NCBI GenBank assembly: GCA_963169565.1
Contig: CAUJDI010000056.1
Location: 42,832 to 106,831, forward strand
Source: Bacillota bacterium
Lineage (GTDB): Bacteria; Bacillota; Clostridia; Christensenellales; Aristaeellaceae
DNA: 64,000 nucleotides
Direction: 5' to 3'
Shown here: piece after piece, positions 26,425-34,726 of the stretch
How positions within the stretch are numbered: the stretch's first letter is position 1
Layout of the letters: each line of letters begins with the position of its first letter
Notes under the pieces: model-generated
Told to the model about the DNA's origin: nothing
The model's input: the letters and a program-made list of their open reading frames with translations, nothing else
Databases searched by the model: none
Position numbers and translations under genes: made by a program

Positions 26425-28092
26425 TTACTGCGCGGGGACGGCGGGCAGTTTGGTGGTGAACCCGGCCTCGTAGGCGGCCAGGCGCTCATCAATGATCTGC
26501 TGGTATCCGGCGTCCAGGAATTTTTTGCTGTACTCCGCATACAGGGCGTCAAACTCCTCCGGCTTGCACTTGGTCAGCGCCACGGAGTACTCCTGATACA
26601 GGCTCAGCAGGGTCGCGGAGAATTCGCTCTCCGACTTGATCGCGACGGCGAAGACGGGGTCGGAATAGGCCCAGCCATTGTCGGCGATCTTCCTGAGTTC
26701 GTAGTAGTTGTCGATCAGTTCCTGGGTGAAGTCCTGCGGGATCCCCTTGGGGGTCAGCGCGGCGATGGTCTGCTCGATGGTGCCCAGTTTCTTGGAGGCG
26801 TGCACCAGGCAGGCCATGTCGATGTTCATGTTGTGGTTGAGCATTTCCGGCCCGCGGTAATCGCCTTTGACCACCGGCAGCCCGTTTTCTCCCAGGGTAT
26901 AGGTCACGCCTTCGACGCCGTTTTCCAGCACGAAGAGGGTCTCAGGCTGGATCATCCATTCCATGAGCATCCAGGCCGCCTTGATCTGCTCGGGCGTGGC
27001 GGAGGAGGAGAAGCCCACGATCATGCCGAAGGGGTTGTCCGCGCGGATCTGCGGGAAGTCCACAAAGCCGGGCTCCACCACCTGGTTGGGGTTCACCACG
27101 GCCAGCTTGACGTCGGGATTGGTCTCGTAGAAAGCGTTGAGCCAGGCCACGTTGCCGGACATGTATCCGCCGTAGATCAGCTTCTTGCCGTTGATGAAGT
27201 CGGTCTGCCACTGGCCTGCGCCGCCGGACGTATCGGCCGCTTCCAGCTCATACTCCGTGGAGAAAAAGCCCTGGTTGTACTCAGCGTTCTGGCGCTTGAG
27301 CAGTTTATAGGTCGGGTACCAGCTCAGGCTGGGTGTGCCCAGGCTGGAATGCATGGCCCACTCGGCCTCGTTGACCGGGAAATCACGGAAGGCGAAGTTG
27401 ACCACGTAAGCCGCCGTGGGCAGCGACAGGCCGACGGGATGCTCGGCCAGGCCGGCCCCCTGCACGGCCTTGACGGCGGCGACGTACTCCGCATAGCTCT
27501 TGGGGATCTCAAGCCCCAGCTGGTCCAGCCAGTCCTTGCGGATGAAACTGGCGTAAGTGAAGGTCGTATTGAAGTAGGGGCGCTCCGTCAGCACGAAGTA
27601 GTCCTTGCCGTTGAGCTTTGTATAGCCCAGCTGGTTGTTGTCCACCATGGCCTGATAGAAGGTGGGCGCGACCTTTTTGAACTCTTCCAGGTCGATCTCG
27701 GCCATGGCGCCGTCATTGGCCCACTGGGCCACCTTGGGATAGTCGTACTCCATGAGGATGGTGGGGGTCTCGCCGCCCGCGATGAGCAGGCTGTACTTGG
27801 TCATCACGTCGCCGCGGGGGATGGCCACGTACTGCACGTCCACGTTGTACTTCTCGCCGAACTCCTTCTGCACCCAGCGGGTCCAGTAGTTGTCGTCCAC
27901 GGCGGGATAGCCTTCCTTGCTGCGGTCATAGACCGGCACCGTGATCTTGACCCGTTTCTCAAAGGGAACCAGGTGCGCGGGGCTGGCCCCGTGCGGGGCT
28001 TCCGCTTCCGCAAGTGCGGAAAGCGGCGCAAGGGACAGCATCATGGACAGCACCAGGGCTGCCAGGACCAGGGTCTTGAGCATTTTTTTCAT
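26425..28092 (-). CDS. Extracellular solute-binding protein, oligosaccharide ABC transporter (LplA/YtcQ type)
   Basis: A 555-residue family 1 binding protein. ATG at 28092, preceded by AAAAGGAG, starts a signal peptide (MKKMLKTLVLAALVLSMMLSLAPLSALAEAEA) with a signal peptidase I type end and no lipobox cysteine. The large mature domain (about residues 40-555) has features of the long LplA/YtcQ class (VDVQYVAIPRGDVMTKYSLLIAGGETPTILMEYDY and YGGYMSGNVAWLNAF), which capture pectin-derived or other oligosaccharides together with two permeases that use a shared ATPase. It is the third gene after two permeases, with GH105 and GH112 downstream. Confidence 0.9.
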   Translation of the reverse strand: MKKMLKTLVLAALVLSMMLSLAPLSALAEAEAPHGASPAHLVPFEKRVKITVPVYDRSKEGYPAVDDNYWTRWVQKEFGEKYNVDVQYVAIPRGDVMTKYSLLIAGGETPTILMEYDYPKVAQWANDGAMAEIDLEEFKKVAPTFYQAMVDNNQLGYTKLNGKDYFVLTERPYFNTTFTYASFIRKDWLDQLGLEIPKSYAEYVAAVKAVQGAGLAEHPVGLSLPTAAYVVNFAFRDFPVNEAEWAMHSSLGTPSLSWYPTYKLLKRQNAEYNQGFFSTEYELEAADTSGGAGQWQTDFINGKKLIYGGYMSGNVAWLNAFYETNPDVKLAVVNPNQVVEPGFVDFPQIRADNPFGMIVGFSSSATPEQIKAAWMLMEWMIQPETLFVLENGVEGVTYTLGENGLPVVKGDYRGPEMLNHNMNIDMACLVHASKKLGTIEQTIAALTPKGIPQDFTQELIDNYYELRKIADNGWAYSDPVFAVAIKSESEFSATLLSLYQEYSVALTKCKPEEFDALYAEYSKKFLDAGYQQIIDERLAAYEAGFTTKLPAVPAQ

Positions 28093-28136
28093 AGCAGTCT
28101 CCTTTTTTATTGGTCTGTGGGAAAACAGGTGCGGGT

Positions 28137-29054
28137 TCAGCCTTTGACAGCGCCGACCATCACCCCCTTGACAAAGTGTTTCTGGATGAACGGATAGATC
28201 AAAAGGATCGGAAGCGTGGCGAACATCACCGTGGCGGCCTGCAGCACTTCCGGCGTGCTGGTGACGGCGGCGCCCTCGGACAGGCTGATGGCGTCGGAGC
28301 CGGAGTTGAGAACCATGTTGCTCAGCAGGTACTGGATGGGCTGCAGCGCCTTGCGGGTGATGAAGTAGCGCGCGTCGGCATAGGCGTTCCACCGGCCCAC
28401 CGCGTAGAACAGGGAGAGGGTGGCCATGATGGGCTTGGACAGGGGCAGGGTCACCCGGGCCAGCATCTGGTAGTGGGAGGCGCCGTCCAGGTAGGCGGCC
28501 TCATATAGGCTCTCCGGGATGGTGGTTTCCAGATAGGTCCGCATGATGAGCATGTTGTAGGGGGAGAAAGCCAGCGGCAGGACCAGGACCCACATGGAGT
28601 TGATGATCCCCAGCCGGCTGTAGAGCAGGTATTCGGGGATGAGGCCGGCGGAAAAATAGAGGGTGAAGAGGATGATCGTGGTAAACACGCGCCTGCCGGC
28701 CAGCACGCTCCGGGAGAGGGGATAGGCCGCGCAGATGGTGACCGTCATGCCGATCACGGTAAACAGGAACGTCACCAGGATGGAGTACAGCATGGAGTGG
28801 GTGAGCTGTCCGTCCCGGAAGATGGAGGCGTAGGCGTCAAAGTTGATCTGTTTGGGCAGCAGGTAGACGGATTTGGCCAGGACCGCGGTGTTGCTTGAAA
28901 CGGACTTGGACGCGATGTGGAAGAAGGGCAGGATGCAGGTGGCGCACAGGATCAGGATCACCGCAGAGATCACGAAGTCGGACAGCCGCGCCCTGTTCAG
29001 GCTGCCGGGTCTGGGCTGCCTGAGCATTGGTTCCCGCGCGTCGTTCACGCTCAT
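28137..29054 (-). CDS. Sugar ABC transporter permease, YtcP/LacG type
   Basis: A 305-residue inner-membrane permease with six helices. The EAA loop that docks the ATPase reads EAAYLDGASHYQMLARVTLPLSKPIMATL, and the C-terminal motif is FIQKHFVKGVMVGAVKG, both typical of the carbohydrate (CUT1) YtcP/LplC group. It pairs with the permease encoded 13 bases upstream. No ATPase gene occurs in this operon, so a shared MsmX-like ATPase elsewhere in the genome would be needed. Confidence 0.9.
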   Translation of the reverse strand: MSVNDAREPMLRQPRPGSLNRARLSDFVISAVILILCATCILPFFHIASKSVSSNTAVLAKSVYLLPKQINFDAYASIFRDGQLTHSMLYSILVTFLFTVIGMTVTICAAYPLSRSVLAGRRVFTTIILFTLYFSAGLIPEYLLYSRLGIINSMWVLVLPLAFSPYNMLIMRTYLETTIPESLYEAAYLDGASHYQMLARVTLPLSKPIMATLSLFYAVGRWNAYADARYFITRKALQPIQYLLSNMVLNSGSDAISLSEGAAVTSTPEVLQAATVMFATLPILLIYPFIQKHFVKGVMVGAVKG

Positions 29055-29067
29055 GCCGTCCTCCTCC

Positions 29068-30030
29068 CTATATCAGGCCGCTCTCGCCCATCGATTTGGC
29101 GAAGCGGTCGGCAGAAAGCACCAGCAGGAACCCCACCAGGGACTGGAAGAGCCCCACGGCCGTCGCGTTGCTGAAGTTCCCGCCCGCCAGGCCCTTTTCG
29201 TAGATATAGATGGCCAGCTGGTACTGGTACTCCCGCACGTTCACGTTTCCGAAGGCGCTGAGTCGCTCAAAGTTGGAACCCATCACCCTGCCCAGGTTGA
29301 GGATCAGCAGCGTCACCATCGTGGCCCTGATGCCCGGCAGGGTGACGTGCCAGATCCGCCGCATCCGGCCGGCGCCGTCCACGGTGGCCGCTTCGTACAG
29401 TTCCGGGCTGATCCCGGTCATGGCGGCCAGGTAGATGATGGAGCCCCAGCCCATGTTCTGCCAGACAGCCATCAGCAGGTAGGTGGCGGCCCAATGGTTC
29501 TTCTCCGTCAGGAACGGGATGCCTTTGTCAATCATTCCGGCGTTCTTCATCACCACGTTCAGCAGTCCGGTATCCGGCTTGAACACCTGGTAGGAAACGC
29601 TGGCGATGATGACCCAGCTGAGGAAATGCGGGAGGTAGAGGATCGTCTGGGAAAGGCGCTTGAATCTGCGGAAACGCAGTTCGTTCAGTAGCAGCGCCAG
29701 GAGGATGGGCACGGGAAAGCCAATGAGCAGATCGAGGAAATTGAACATCAGGGAGTTTTTCAGCGCGCGAAGGAAATCCGCGTCGCGGAAGATCTTCTCA
29801 AAGATGCCCAGCCCCACCCATTCGCTTCCGGCAAAGCCGCGGGCGGGCCTGTAGTTCATGAAGGCGATGCGAAGCCCCGGGTAGGCGGCGTACTTGAAGA
29901 TGAACACGAAGGCGATGGGCAGCAGGAGCAGCAGATACAGCTGCCAATCCCTGCGCAGTTTGTTCCCAAGCCGCGTCCATCGCGTTCCTGATACGGATAC
30001 GCCGGAAGACGGTTTGATCCGGTTTGACAA
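29068..30030 (-). CDS. Sugar ABC transporter permease, YteP/LplB type
   Basis: A 320-residue permease with six helices, first gene of the sugar-use operon. Typical of LplB/YteP are LYLLLLLPIAFVFIFKYAAYPGLRIAFMNYRPARGFAGSEWVGL, FPVPILLALLLNELRFRRFKRLSQTILYLPHFLSWVI and the EAA loop EAATVDGAGRMRRIWHVTLPGIRATMVTLLILNLG. GGGAG precedes the ATG at 30030. In Bacillus the homologues import rhamnogalacturonan fragments, in line with the GH105 gene downstream. Confidence 0.9.
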   Translation of the reverse strand: MSNRIKPSSGVSVSGTRWTRLGNKLRRDWQLYLLLLLPIAFVFIFKYAAYPGLRIAFMNYRPARGFAGSEWVGLGIFEKIFRDADFLRALKNSLMFNFLDLLIGFPVPILLALLLNELRFRRFKRLSQTILYLPHFLSWVIIASVSYQVFKPDTGLLNVVMKNAGMIDKGIPFLTEKNHWAATYLLMAVWQNMGWGSIIYLAAMTGISPELYEAATVDGAGRMRRIWHVTLPGIRATMVTLLILNLGRVMGSNFERLSAFGNVNVREYQYQLAIYIYEKGLAGGNFSNATAVGLFQSLVGFLLVLSADRFAKSMGESGLI

Positions 30031-30125
30031 ATCGCTCTCCCTTCATGCCTGTGGGATCGTCCTGACGGGATCACGTCAGCAGGTATACTCGCTAGACACG
30101 GTGTTCGCTTGATTTGCGTCTGATC

Positions 30126-30162
30126 ATAGTGTAGACTGCAGAAAGGCCGGAATCTATACTAT
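30126..30162. promoter_or_regulatory. Imperfect inverted repeat, candidate AraC-type operator
   Basis: atagtgtagac (30126-30136) and atctatactat (30152-30162) are inverted copies with nine of eleven bases matching, placed in the divergent region between the sugar operon and its AraC regulator. Confidence 0.4.
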
Positions 30163-30168
30163 TTTACT

Positions 30169-30197
30169 TTCAAACTATGCAATTTCGACCATATAAT
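30169..30197 (+). promoter_or_regulatory. Promoter of the AraC-family regulator gene
   Basis: TATAAT (30192-30197) with a weak TTCAAA (30169-30174) 17 bases upstream. The ATG of the regulator lies at 30286, leaving an untranslated leader of about 80 bases. Confidence 0.5.
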
Positions 30198-30285
30198 GGC
30201 ATATCGGGTCGGTTTCCGGAGGTTCCGGACAGGCAGGGGGCCAGGGGGACACGCGCGCGGAAGCAAGGCTTCCGAAGGAGAGGGG

Positions 30286-31239
30286 ATGACCGGAAAGCTG
30301 AATCAGGTCCAGGAATACCGGGTGTATGAACTGCCCGCGCAGTTCCCCGTCCTGCTGCTGGACGGAGAATCCTGGCACATCTCGCCCGTCAGGAGGGAAC
30401 GGCTTCATTTCCACAACTGCCTGGAGATCGGCATCTGCCACTCCGGCAGCGGAACGCTTCAGGTCTGCCGGGATACCCTTCCCTTCCGTGCCGGGGACGT
30501 GACCTGTCTGCCCCAGAACATCCCGCACACTACCTGGTCCAGCGAGGGGGACGTCAGCCTGTGGAGCTACCTGTTTGTGGACCTGCGGGGCCTGCTGTTT
30601 CACCTGATGCCCGGAGAGAGCAATTTTGAGCTGATCTACCCGCTGCTCTCCCAGGACCGGTATTTGTTCTCAGAGGAGCGCAGCAGGAAGATCCATTTTC
30701 TGGCGAATAGCATCCTGGGGGAAGTCCGCCAGCAGGGAGAGAACCATGACCTCATCGTCCGTTCCCTCTTTCTGGCTCTTTTCTGCGAGCTGAAACGGCA
30801 GTTCACACAACCCCAGGCCGATCCCGGCGCACCGCAGGACGGTTTCAGCCACAGCCTCGCGCTGGCGCCGGCCATCCACGCCGTCTACACGGATTACATG
30901 AATCCGCTGAATATACAAAGGCTGGCGGATTGCTGCCACATGAGCCAGACGCATTTCCGACGCACCTTCCTGGCCATCATGGGCACATCCCCTTTGCAGT
31001 TCATCAATGCCCTGCGGGTGGACAGGGCAGCCCTCCTGCTCTCCGCCACCAGCGACGCGGTGATGGACATCGCCCAGGCTGTGGGGTTCGCATCCCTGTC
31101 CAGCTTCAACCGCTGCTTTGTCCGCCTGAAGCGCGTCTCCCCCCGTGACTTCAGGGCCGCCGCCCGGCAAAACGGATCAGCCGGCAGCGAAAAAACCCGC
31201 GTGATCAAGTACGCGGGCTGGAAACAGCCGGAACGGTAA
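30286..31239 (+). CDS. AraC-family transcriptional regulator
   Basis: A 317-residue regulator with an N-terminal cupin-like sugar-sensing domain (residues about 15-165; HNCLEIGICHSGSGTLQVCRDTLPFRAGDVTCLPQNIPHTTWS) and a C-terminal double helix-turn-helix domain (about 205-305; PLNIQRLADCCHMSQTHFRRTFLAIMGTSPLQFINALRVDRAALLLSATSDAVMDIAQAVGFASLSSFNRCFVRLKRVSPRDFR). The ATG at 30286 has GAAGGAG before it; an in-frame ATG at 30196 has none. It is divergent from the sugar transport and hydrolase operon and is the likely activator of that operon in response to an imported sugar. Confidence 0.9.
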   Translation: MTGKLNQVQEYRVYELPAQFPVLLLDGESWHISPVRRERLHFHNCLEIGICHSGSGTLQVCRDTLPFRAGDVTCLPQNIPHTTWSSEGDVSLWSYLFVDLRGLLFHLMPGESNFELIYPLLSQDRYLFSEERSRKIHFLANSILGEVRQQGENHDLIVRSLFLALFCELKRQFTQPQADPGAPQDGFSHSLALAPAIHAVYTDYMNPLNIQRLADCCHMSQTHFRRTFLAIMGTSPLQFINALRVDRAALLLSATSDAVMDIAQAVGFASLSSFNRCFVRLKRVSPRDFRAAARQNGSAGSEKTRVIKYAGWKQPER

Positions 31240-31290
31240 CTGATATTGAACGAATGAGGAAATGCGCCGAAGAGACAGAGGTTTTCATGC
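31240..31290. repeat. Partial copy of the small inverted-repeat element (left end)
   Basis: Starts directly after the AraC stop codon. aacgaatgaggaaa (31249-31262) is identical to the start of the 60941-61101 element and the similarity goes on, with mismatches, to a TTTTCATG. The rest of the element is not found here; a nine-base match to its right end occurs beyond the nitroreductase gene at 32006-32014. Confidence 0.5.
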
Positions 31291-31295
31291 TGTTT

Positions 31296-31823
31296 TTACA
31301 AAACTTTTTCTGTTTCCTCGTATAGATAGATACGCTTCTCGTCATACTGCGTTCTGGGGACGGCGACCGCATCACCGTAACCAAGATGTATCAAAGCCAT
31401 TGGGATAATACCATCTGCTGTTCCCAGTATTTCTTTCACCTTTTCGACACGTTCAGCCATTGGGAACAATCCGCACCAGCAAGATGCAATGCCAAGTGAG
31501 GTAGCGGTCAGCAGCATGTTCTCAATGGCTGCAGAGCAGTCCTGAATCCAATAGTCATTGACTTGATGAGTCAGACCGCGTTGATCATTTCCGGCTACGA
31601 TGATGATCAGCGAAGAGTTCATGTTCGCATTTGGCAAAGCGCCGCGCAATTGTTTCTGTAAGGATTTGTTCTTGATCACATAAAACTCCCAGGGTTGCAT
31701 ATTACGGGCGCTGGGCGCTGCCATGGCGCTCTCCAGCAGCTCCCGGATACTCTCATCAGTGATTGGCTTATCATTGAATTCCCGGATGCTTCTTCTTCTG
31801 AGTACCGCTTCCTTAACGTCCAT
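31296..31823 (-). CDS. Nitroreductase-family protein
   Basis: A 175-residue FMN-dependent oxidoreductase. The family start VLRRRSIREFNDKPITDESIRELLESAMAAPSARNMQPWEFYVI is clear, and the C-terminal part (MLLTATSLGIASCWCGLFPMAERVEKVKEILG...IPMALIHLGYGD) matches the cofactor-binding region. These enzymes reduce nitro compounds, flavins or quinones with NAD(P)H. GGAG precedes the ATG. The gene and its flanks are visibly richer in A and T than everything around them, and its left flank carries part of a repeated element, which suggests transfer from another genome. Confidence 0.85.
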   Translation of the reverse strand: MDVKEAVLRRRSIREFNDKPITDESIRELLESAMAAPSARNMQPWEFYVIKNKSLQKQLRGALPNANMNSSLIIIVAGNDQRGLTHQVNDYWIQDCSAAIENMLLTATSLGIASCWCGLFPMAERVEKVKEILGTADGIIPMALIHLGYGDAVAVPRTQYDEKRIYLYEETEKVL

Positions 31824-32027
31824 GACATTGTCTCCTTACGGCCAATTAAGCTCTCCCACTTTATGTTTCTGTTTGATCATATCACCTTGCTTGGCGATGA
31901 GCAAACCCGTGGAAACACAAATGCCATAAGTTCGGCATGATCACGATTTTCCTCAGCAATTCCAAAATCCCGAAAACATTCTGCTTTTTCGGGTTTCAGT
32001 ATTTCCGATTGAGTATAAAAGAAAAGC

Positions 32028-32759
32028 CTATCCCCGCATCGTCCGGGCCAGGAAGGCCTGGGTGCGCGGGTTTTCCGGTTTTACAAATAGTTTGGAGGGC
32101 GGAGCGTCCTCCACCACTTTTCCGGCGTCCATGAACACGACCCGGTCCGCGGCGTCGCGGGCAAAGGCCATCTCATGCGTGACGATCATCATGGTGAGGC
32201 CGCCGTCCTTGAGGGTGCGGATGACGGAGAGCACCTCGTCGACCATTTCCGGGTCCAGCGCGCTGGTCGGCTCGTCAAACAGCAGCACCTCCGGGTCCAT
32301 GCAGAGAGCGCGCGCGATGGCGGCGCGCTGTTTCTGCCCGCCGGAGAGCTGGGCGGGGCGCGCGTCGCGGTAGGGCAGCATGCCCACGCGCTCCAGGTAG
32401 AACATCGCCTTCCTGACGCTCTCCTCCCGGGAGCGTCTCAGCACCCGCCGCTGCCCGGCGACGCAGTTATCAAGCGCGGTCATGTTGTTGAACAGGTTGA
32501 ACTGCTGAAATACCATCCCGACGCGGGCGTGCAGCAGGCTGGCCGGCATCTTCATAACGTCCTGCCCCTTGAACAGGATCTGCCCGCCGCTGGGCTCCTC
32601 CAGCAGGTTGATGCAGCGCAGGAAGGTGCTCTTGCCGGAGCCGGAAGGCCCGATGACGCAGACGACCTCGCCGGCGCCCACGCTCAGGTCAATGCCGGAG
32701 AGCACCTCGTTGCCGCCGAAGCGCTTGTAAAGCCCCGTCACATGAAGGATCTCCGCCAT
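32028..32759 (-). CDS. Amino-acid (lysine) ABC transporter ATP-binding protein
   Basis: A 243-residue GlnQ/HisP-type ATPase: Walker A GPSGSGKST, the polar-amino-acid signature MVFQQFNLFNNMTALDNCV, LSGGQKQRAAIARAL, Walker B VLLFDEPTSALDPEMV and H-loop IVTHEMAFAR. It is the last gene of the lysine-riboswitch operon; its ATG at 32759 overlaps the permease stop by one base. It supplies energy for uptake of a basic amino acid, most likely lysine given the riboswitch. Confidence 0.9.
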   Translation of the reverse strand: MAEILHVTGLYKRFGGNEVLSGIDLSVGAGEVVCVIGPSGSGKSTFLRCINLLEEPSGGQILFKGQDVMKMPASLLHARVGMVFQQFNLFNNMTALDNCVAGQRRVLRRSREESVRKAMFYLERVGMLPYRDARPAQLSGGQKQRAAIARALCMDPEVLLFDEPTSALDPEMVDEVLSVIRTLKDGGLTMMIVTHEMAFARDAADRVVFMDAGKVVEDAPPSKLFVKPENPRTQAFLARTMRG

Positions 32760-33544
32760 CACGCCTCCCCCTCCGGATCCCTTTTCACCTCGATCTCCGC
32801 CTGGTAACTGGACTGAGAGCCGTACACCGTGTAGGAGGCGCTGCCGGACAGCTTCTTTTCCACCAGCCGCAGCAGGCGCGTGAAGGTGAAAGTCAGGATG
32901 AAGTAGATCACCGACGTGATGAAAAACACCTCAAAATACCGGTAGTAGGTGCCCGCGGCGGACTTGGACATAAAAAACACCTCGGTGACCGAGATGACGT
33001 TGAGCACGCTGGAATCCTTGATGTTGACGACAAACTCGTTGCCCACAGAGGGCAGGATGTTCCGGATGGCCTGCGGCAGGATCACGCCGGTCATCCCCTG
33101 CCAGTGGGTCATCCCCACGGCAATGGCGGCCTCTTTCTGCCCGGCGTCGACGCTGAGGATGCCGCCGCGGACGATCTCGGCCATGTAAGCCCCCGTGTTG
33201 ATGGACACCACCAGGAAGGCGGCGGTCATCGCCGGCAGGTTCAGCCCCAGGTACTGGCTGGCGCCGTAGTAGACCACCATCGCCTGCACGATCATCGGCG
33301 TGCCGCGGAAGACCTCGATGTAGGCGTTGAGCAGCAGCTTGGCGGCGCCCAGGGCGGCCCGTTTCAGGCCGCCGGCGTCCCGCTTGAGCTGGATGGTCCG
33401 CACGATGGCGACCAGCAGCCCGATGATGAAGCCCGCCACCGTGCCCACCACCGCGATGAGCAGGGTATTGGCGGCGCCGGACAGGAACATGCCGCCGTAT
33501 TTCTCCAGCAGAAATCCGATCCAGCCAAAAAACGTGTTCGGCAA
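32759..33544 (-). CDS. Amino-acid (lysine) ABC transporter permease
   Basis: A 261-residue polar-amino-acid (HisM/GlnP) permease with about five helices. It shows GMFLSGAANTLLIAVVGTVAGFIIGLLVAIVRT, FRGTPMIVQAMVVYYG and the EAA loop EAAIAVGMTHWQGMTGVILPQAIRNILPSVGNEFVVNIKDSSVLNVI. The TTG at 33544 is preferred because AAAGGAG lies five bases before it and homologues begin near here; a GTG at 33589 would add 15 residues but has no ribosome site. A C-terminal hydrophilic tail of about 30 residues is not usual for the family. Confidence 0.85.
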   Translation of the reverse strand: MPNTFFGWIGFLLEKYGGMFLSGAANTLLIAVVGTVAGFIIGLLVAIVRTIQLKRDAGGLKRAALGAAKLLLNAYIEVFRGTPMIVQAMVVYYGASQYLGLNLPAMTAAFLVVSINTGAYMAEIVRGGILSVDAGQKEAAIAVGMTHWQGMTGVILPQAIRNILPSVGNEFVVNIKDSSVLNVISVTEVFFMSKSAAGTYYRYFEVFFITSVIYFILTFTFTRLLRLVEKKLSGSASYTVYGSQSSYQAEIEVKRDPEGEA

Positions 33545-33611
33545 TGCGGCTCCTTTATGCAATAAGTGATTGAGGTACTGCCGGTTCACCCGGTCCGCGG
33601 GCTCTCGTTTT

Positions 33612-33640
33612 GGGACCGGGGGCCATCGGCCCCCGGTCCC
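33612..33640 (-). terminator. Strong hairpin after the lysine-binding-protein gene
   Basis: Perfect 13-base-pair stem (33612-33624 with 33628-33640) with a three-base loop, placed just after the binding-protein stop on the minus strand and not followed by a T-run. Likely a messenger-stabilising or partial-termination hairpin. Confidence 0.75.
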
Positions 33641-33659
33641 TCTTACAGCACAGAGCGGA

Positions 33660-34463
33660 TCACTCGCTCAGCGGCTGCCTTTTCATCGCGCCCAGCATGA
33701 TCTCATCCCGGGTCTCCTGGCTGATCTCCGCCAGCGCCGCGTTGATCCGCTCCGTCAGGTCGCTGTCCTTGCGCAGGCCGACCGCGACCGCCGTGTCCTC
33801 CGGGTTCGCGGAGGCAAAGCCCTGCCCTTCCTCAAAGGAGACGAAGGTGAACTCCGGGTTGGAGATCATGGCGGACTGAGCGCCGGGGCGCTCGCTCACG
33901 TATCCGTCGATGCGGCCGGACGTCAGCGCGACGATCATGGCGGGGAAGGTCTCCATCGCGGTCTGCTTGTCCACGCCCGGGATCTGGTCGATCACGTCAT
34001 AGTGGACTGTGGACAGCTGGCCGGTGATCTTCGCCCCTGAGAAGTCCGACAGGTTTTTGGCGTTTGCATAGGGGCCGTCCTTCATCACCACGATGACCAG
34101 GTCGCTCTGATAGTACGGCACTGAAAAGTCGATCATCAGCTTGCGTTCCGCCGTGGGGCTCATGCCGGCGAAAATGGCGTCGATCTTGCCGGAGGTCAGC
34201 GCCAGGATCAGGCCTTCCCATTCGATCTTGACGACCTCCAGGTCCATGCCCAGCTTCTCGGCGACCATCCGGGCGATCTGGATGTCATAGCCGTCCGCGA
34301 AGCCGCCGGATGTGACCGGAACGGTGAATTCGTTCTCCTCGTTCTGTCCCCAGTTGAAGGGGGGATACAGGCATTCGCTGCCGACCCTCAGGGTCTCGGC
34401 GCCGGCCAGCGCGGTCAGAAGCATCAGGGCGGTCAGGATCCCGGTGAACAGTCTCTTCCTCAT
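33660..34463 (-). CDS. Amino-acid (lysine) ABC transporter substrate-binding protein
   Basis: A 267-residue family 3 binding protein. Signal peptide MRKRLFTGILTALMLLTALAGA with no lipobox cysteine; mature domain starts ETLRVGSECLYPPFNWGQ and includes the family 3 signature (GFADGYDIQIARMVAEKLGMDLEVVKIEWEGLILALTSGKIDAIFAGMSPTAERK). The ATG is preceded by GGAGG at the usual distance. It is the first gene after a lysine riboswitch, so lysine is the predicted ligand; the RKxxxD-like region is compatible with polar amino acids in general. Confidence 0.9.
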   Translation of the reverse strand: MRKRLFTGILTALMLLTALAGAETLRVGSECLYPPFNWGQNEENEFTVPVTSGGFADGYDIQIARMVAEKLGMDLEVVKIEWEGLILALTSGKIDAIFAGMSPTAERKLMIDFSVPYYQSDLVIVVMKDGPYANAKNLSDFSGAKITGQLSTVHYDVIDQIPGVDKQTAMETFPAMIVALTSGRIDGYVSERPGAQSAMISNPEFTFVSFEEGQGFASANPEDTAVAVGLRKDSDLTERINAALAEISQETRDEIMLGAMKRQPLSE

Positions 34464-34475
34464 GGTGCACCTCCG

Positions 34476-34521
34476 ATAAAAATTTCAGGCGGCAGGAGCG
34501 CTGAGCCCACGCCGCCTGAAA
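34476..34521 (-). terminator. Attenuator terminator of the lysine riboswitch
   Basis: On the minus strand tttcaggcggc (34521-34511 read in reverse) and its complement at 34493-34483 make a perfect 11-base-pair stem followed by TTTTT. It lies between the lysine aptamer and the ribosome site of the binding-protein gene. Confidence 0.85.
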
Positions 34522-34529
34522 CAAGCGGA

Positions 34530-34710
34530 AGTGACCTGATAGCGCTCCACGGCTGTGGCCGTGACAGTCATCGGGATGTTCTCCCGATGCCCAACGGGTC
34601 AGCTTCGGCGCTGCCCCGTTTCGGTGGTTCCCCTTTCCCGGCAGGATCACGGCCGTCCGTCGGCTCCCCTGCGGTACTCCTGTACCCCACTCCTCTATCC
34701 TTCAAAAGGA
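34530..34710 (-). promoter_or_regulatory. Lysine riboswitch (L box)
   Basis: On the minus strand the conserved blocks of the lysine aptamer occur in order: GATAGAGG (34699-34692), GAAAGGGGAACCA (34637-34625), CCGAAGC (34608-34602), ACTGTCACGG (34568-34559) and GGAGCGCTATC (34548-34538), where the first and last pair to form P1. A terminator hairpin follows, so lysine should stop transcription of the downstream transporter. This is sequence recognition, not a covariance search. Confidence 0.88.
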
Positions 34711-34726
34711 ATATGAAGTTGGTTGA

